From Granulicella mallensis (lineage in GTDB: Bacteria > Acidobacteriota > Terriglobia > Terriglobales > Acidobacteriaceae): DNA of 64,000 bases. A program made the position numbers and the translations under genes. The notes under the pieces are model-generated. The model was not told where the DNA came from, searched no databases, and saw only the letters and a program-made list of their open reading frames with translations. Location of the stretch: contig NZ_JACHIO010000003.1 of the NCBI RefSeq assembly GCF_014203225.1, positions 124,001-188,000 of the forward strand, read 5' to 3'. Below, one piece after another: positions 63,740 to 64,000 of this stretch (position 1 is the stretch's first letter; the number at the start of each line of letters is the position of its first letter).

Positions 63740-64000
63740 CTACTGAGAAGCGGCTTGGAGCTGCTGCTGGAGAGCACCAGCTTTTTTCGCCTCCTGGTCG
63801 CACTTCTGCTGCTGCAAAGCTTCTTGTTTCGGGGTCGGTGCCTTCGCAGTCTTCCCGCTAAGAGCGGCGCTTGCTCCGCTCGTCATTGGCGATACGCAAT
63901 CGTCGACATATTGCTTGTGCGCCTGTTGGTACTGCTGCTGCAAAGCAGTCACGTCCACTTGCTTACCGTGGCAACCGGCTAGGGCAATGCACGACGCGAG
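63740..64000 (-). CDS. Lipoprotein (TrbK-like), N-terminus cut by window edge
   Basis: Open from the right edge to the stop at 63740; 86 residues are visible. The visible start reads ALAGCHGKQ, a clear lipobox (LAGC), so the mature protein is lipid-anchored. The body is Gln/Ala-rich and helical (ALQQQYQQAHKQYVDDCV). A GTG at 63958 would start after the Cys and is not the true start. In RP4 the lipoprotein next to TrbJ is TrbK, the entry-exclusion factor. Function here is inferred from position. Confidence 0.72.
   Translation of the reverse strand, partial: LASCIALAGCHGKQVDVTALQQQYQQAHKQYVDDCVSPMTSGASAALSGKTAKAPTPKQEALQQQKCDQEAKKAGALQQQLQAASQ

Overview
The window is part of a mobile replicon, most likely a large conjugative plasmid (an integrative conjugative element is possible), from a Gram-negative, GC-rich soil-type bacterium. 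An OprB-type porin, a TrwABC/VirB-like conjugation region, an ImuA-ImuB-DnaE2 mutasome, a Reg_prop/Y_Y_Y sensor kinase and TlpA-like proteins fit Acidobacteriota (Terriglobia) best. That placement is inference from gene style; there is no rRNA or other phylogenetic marker here. I see no tRNA, rRNA or CRISPR array.

Layout. 1-4019 (minus): a DUF2130 protein running off the left edge, translationally coupled to a large SNF2-type helicase. 4236-13469 (minus): plasmid backbone with parB, a DUF6908-like gene and ardC. The parB gene is cut in two by a ~6 kb Tn554-type transposon (about 5.8-11.77 kb) encoding TnpA, TnpB and TnpC plus a secreted TPR/thioredoxin protein. 13.98-19.98 kb: signalling and stress genes (two histidine kinases, a receiver protein with a zinc-ribbon tail, DUF892 ferritin-like protein, cold-shock protein, RsbQ-like hydrolase and a 24-residue membrane peptide).

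20.2-29.8 kb is a DNA damage and mutagenesis island. A SRAP protein and an ATP-dependent DNA ligase are on the minus strand. A tightly overlapping plus-strand operon follows: imuA-imuB-dnaE2, two unknown small genes, then dinB. 30-31.3 kb holds decayed or truncated genes. 31.6-39.3 kb is a minus-strand run: TlpA-like protein, alpha/beta hydrolase, cytochrome P460, fumarase, ThrE-like exporter, FUSC-like membrane protein, OprB porin. 39.5-47.2 kb has a second zinc-ribbon receiver, a channel-like membrane protein, acetoin synthesis genes (an ALDC with an N-terminal RHH-like segment, and AlsS), an M19 dipeptidase, RidA, a 52-residue metallothionein and a DUF4136 protein. 47.2-52.7 kb has a sigma-54 activator, a DoxX protein and a two-component pair.

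53.3-64 kb (minus) is the conjugation region in the order TrbK-like lipoprotein (cut by the right edge), VirB5/TrbJ, VirB6/TrbL, VirB8/TrbF, SSB, VirB11/TrbB, two ribbon-helix-helix proteins, T4CP (TrwB/TraD) and MobF relaxase (TrwC/TraI). A 125 bp array of GTGTCC repeats just upstream of the trwA-like gene is the best oriT or operator candidate. A structured ~100 bp repeat occurs at 4236 and 53086, each time just past the 3' end of a backbone operon where cargo begins. The VirB4, VirB9 and VirB10 genes, the replication gene and parA are not in the window.
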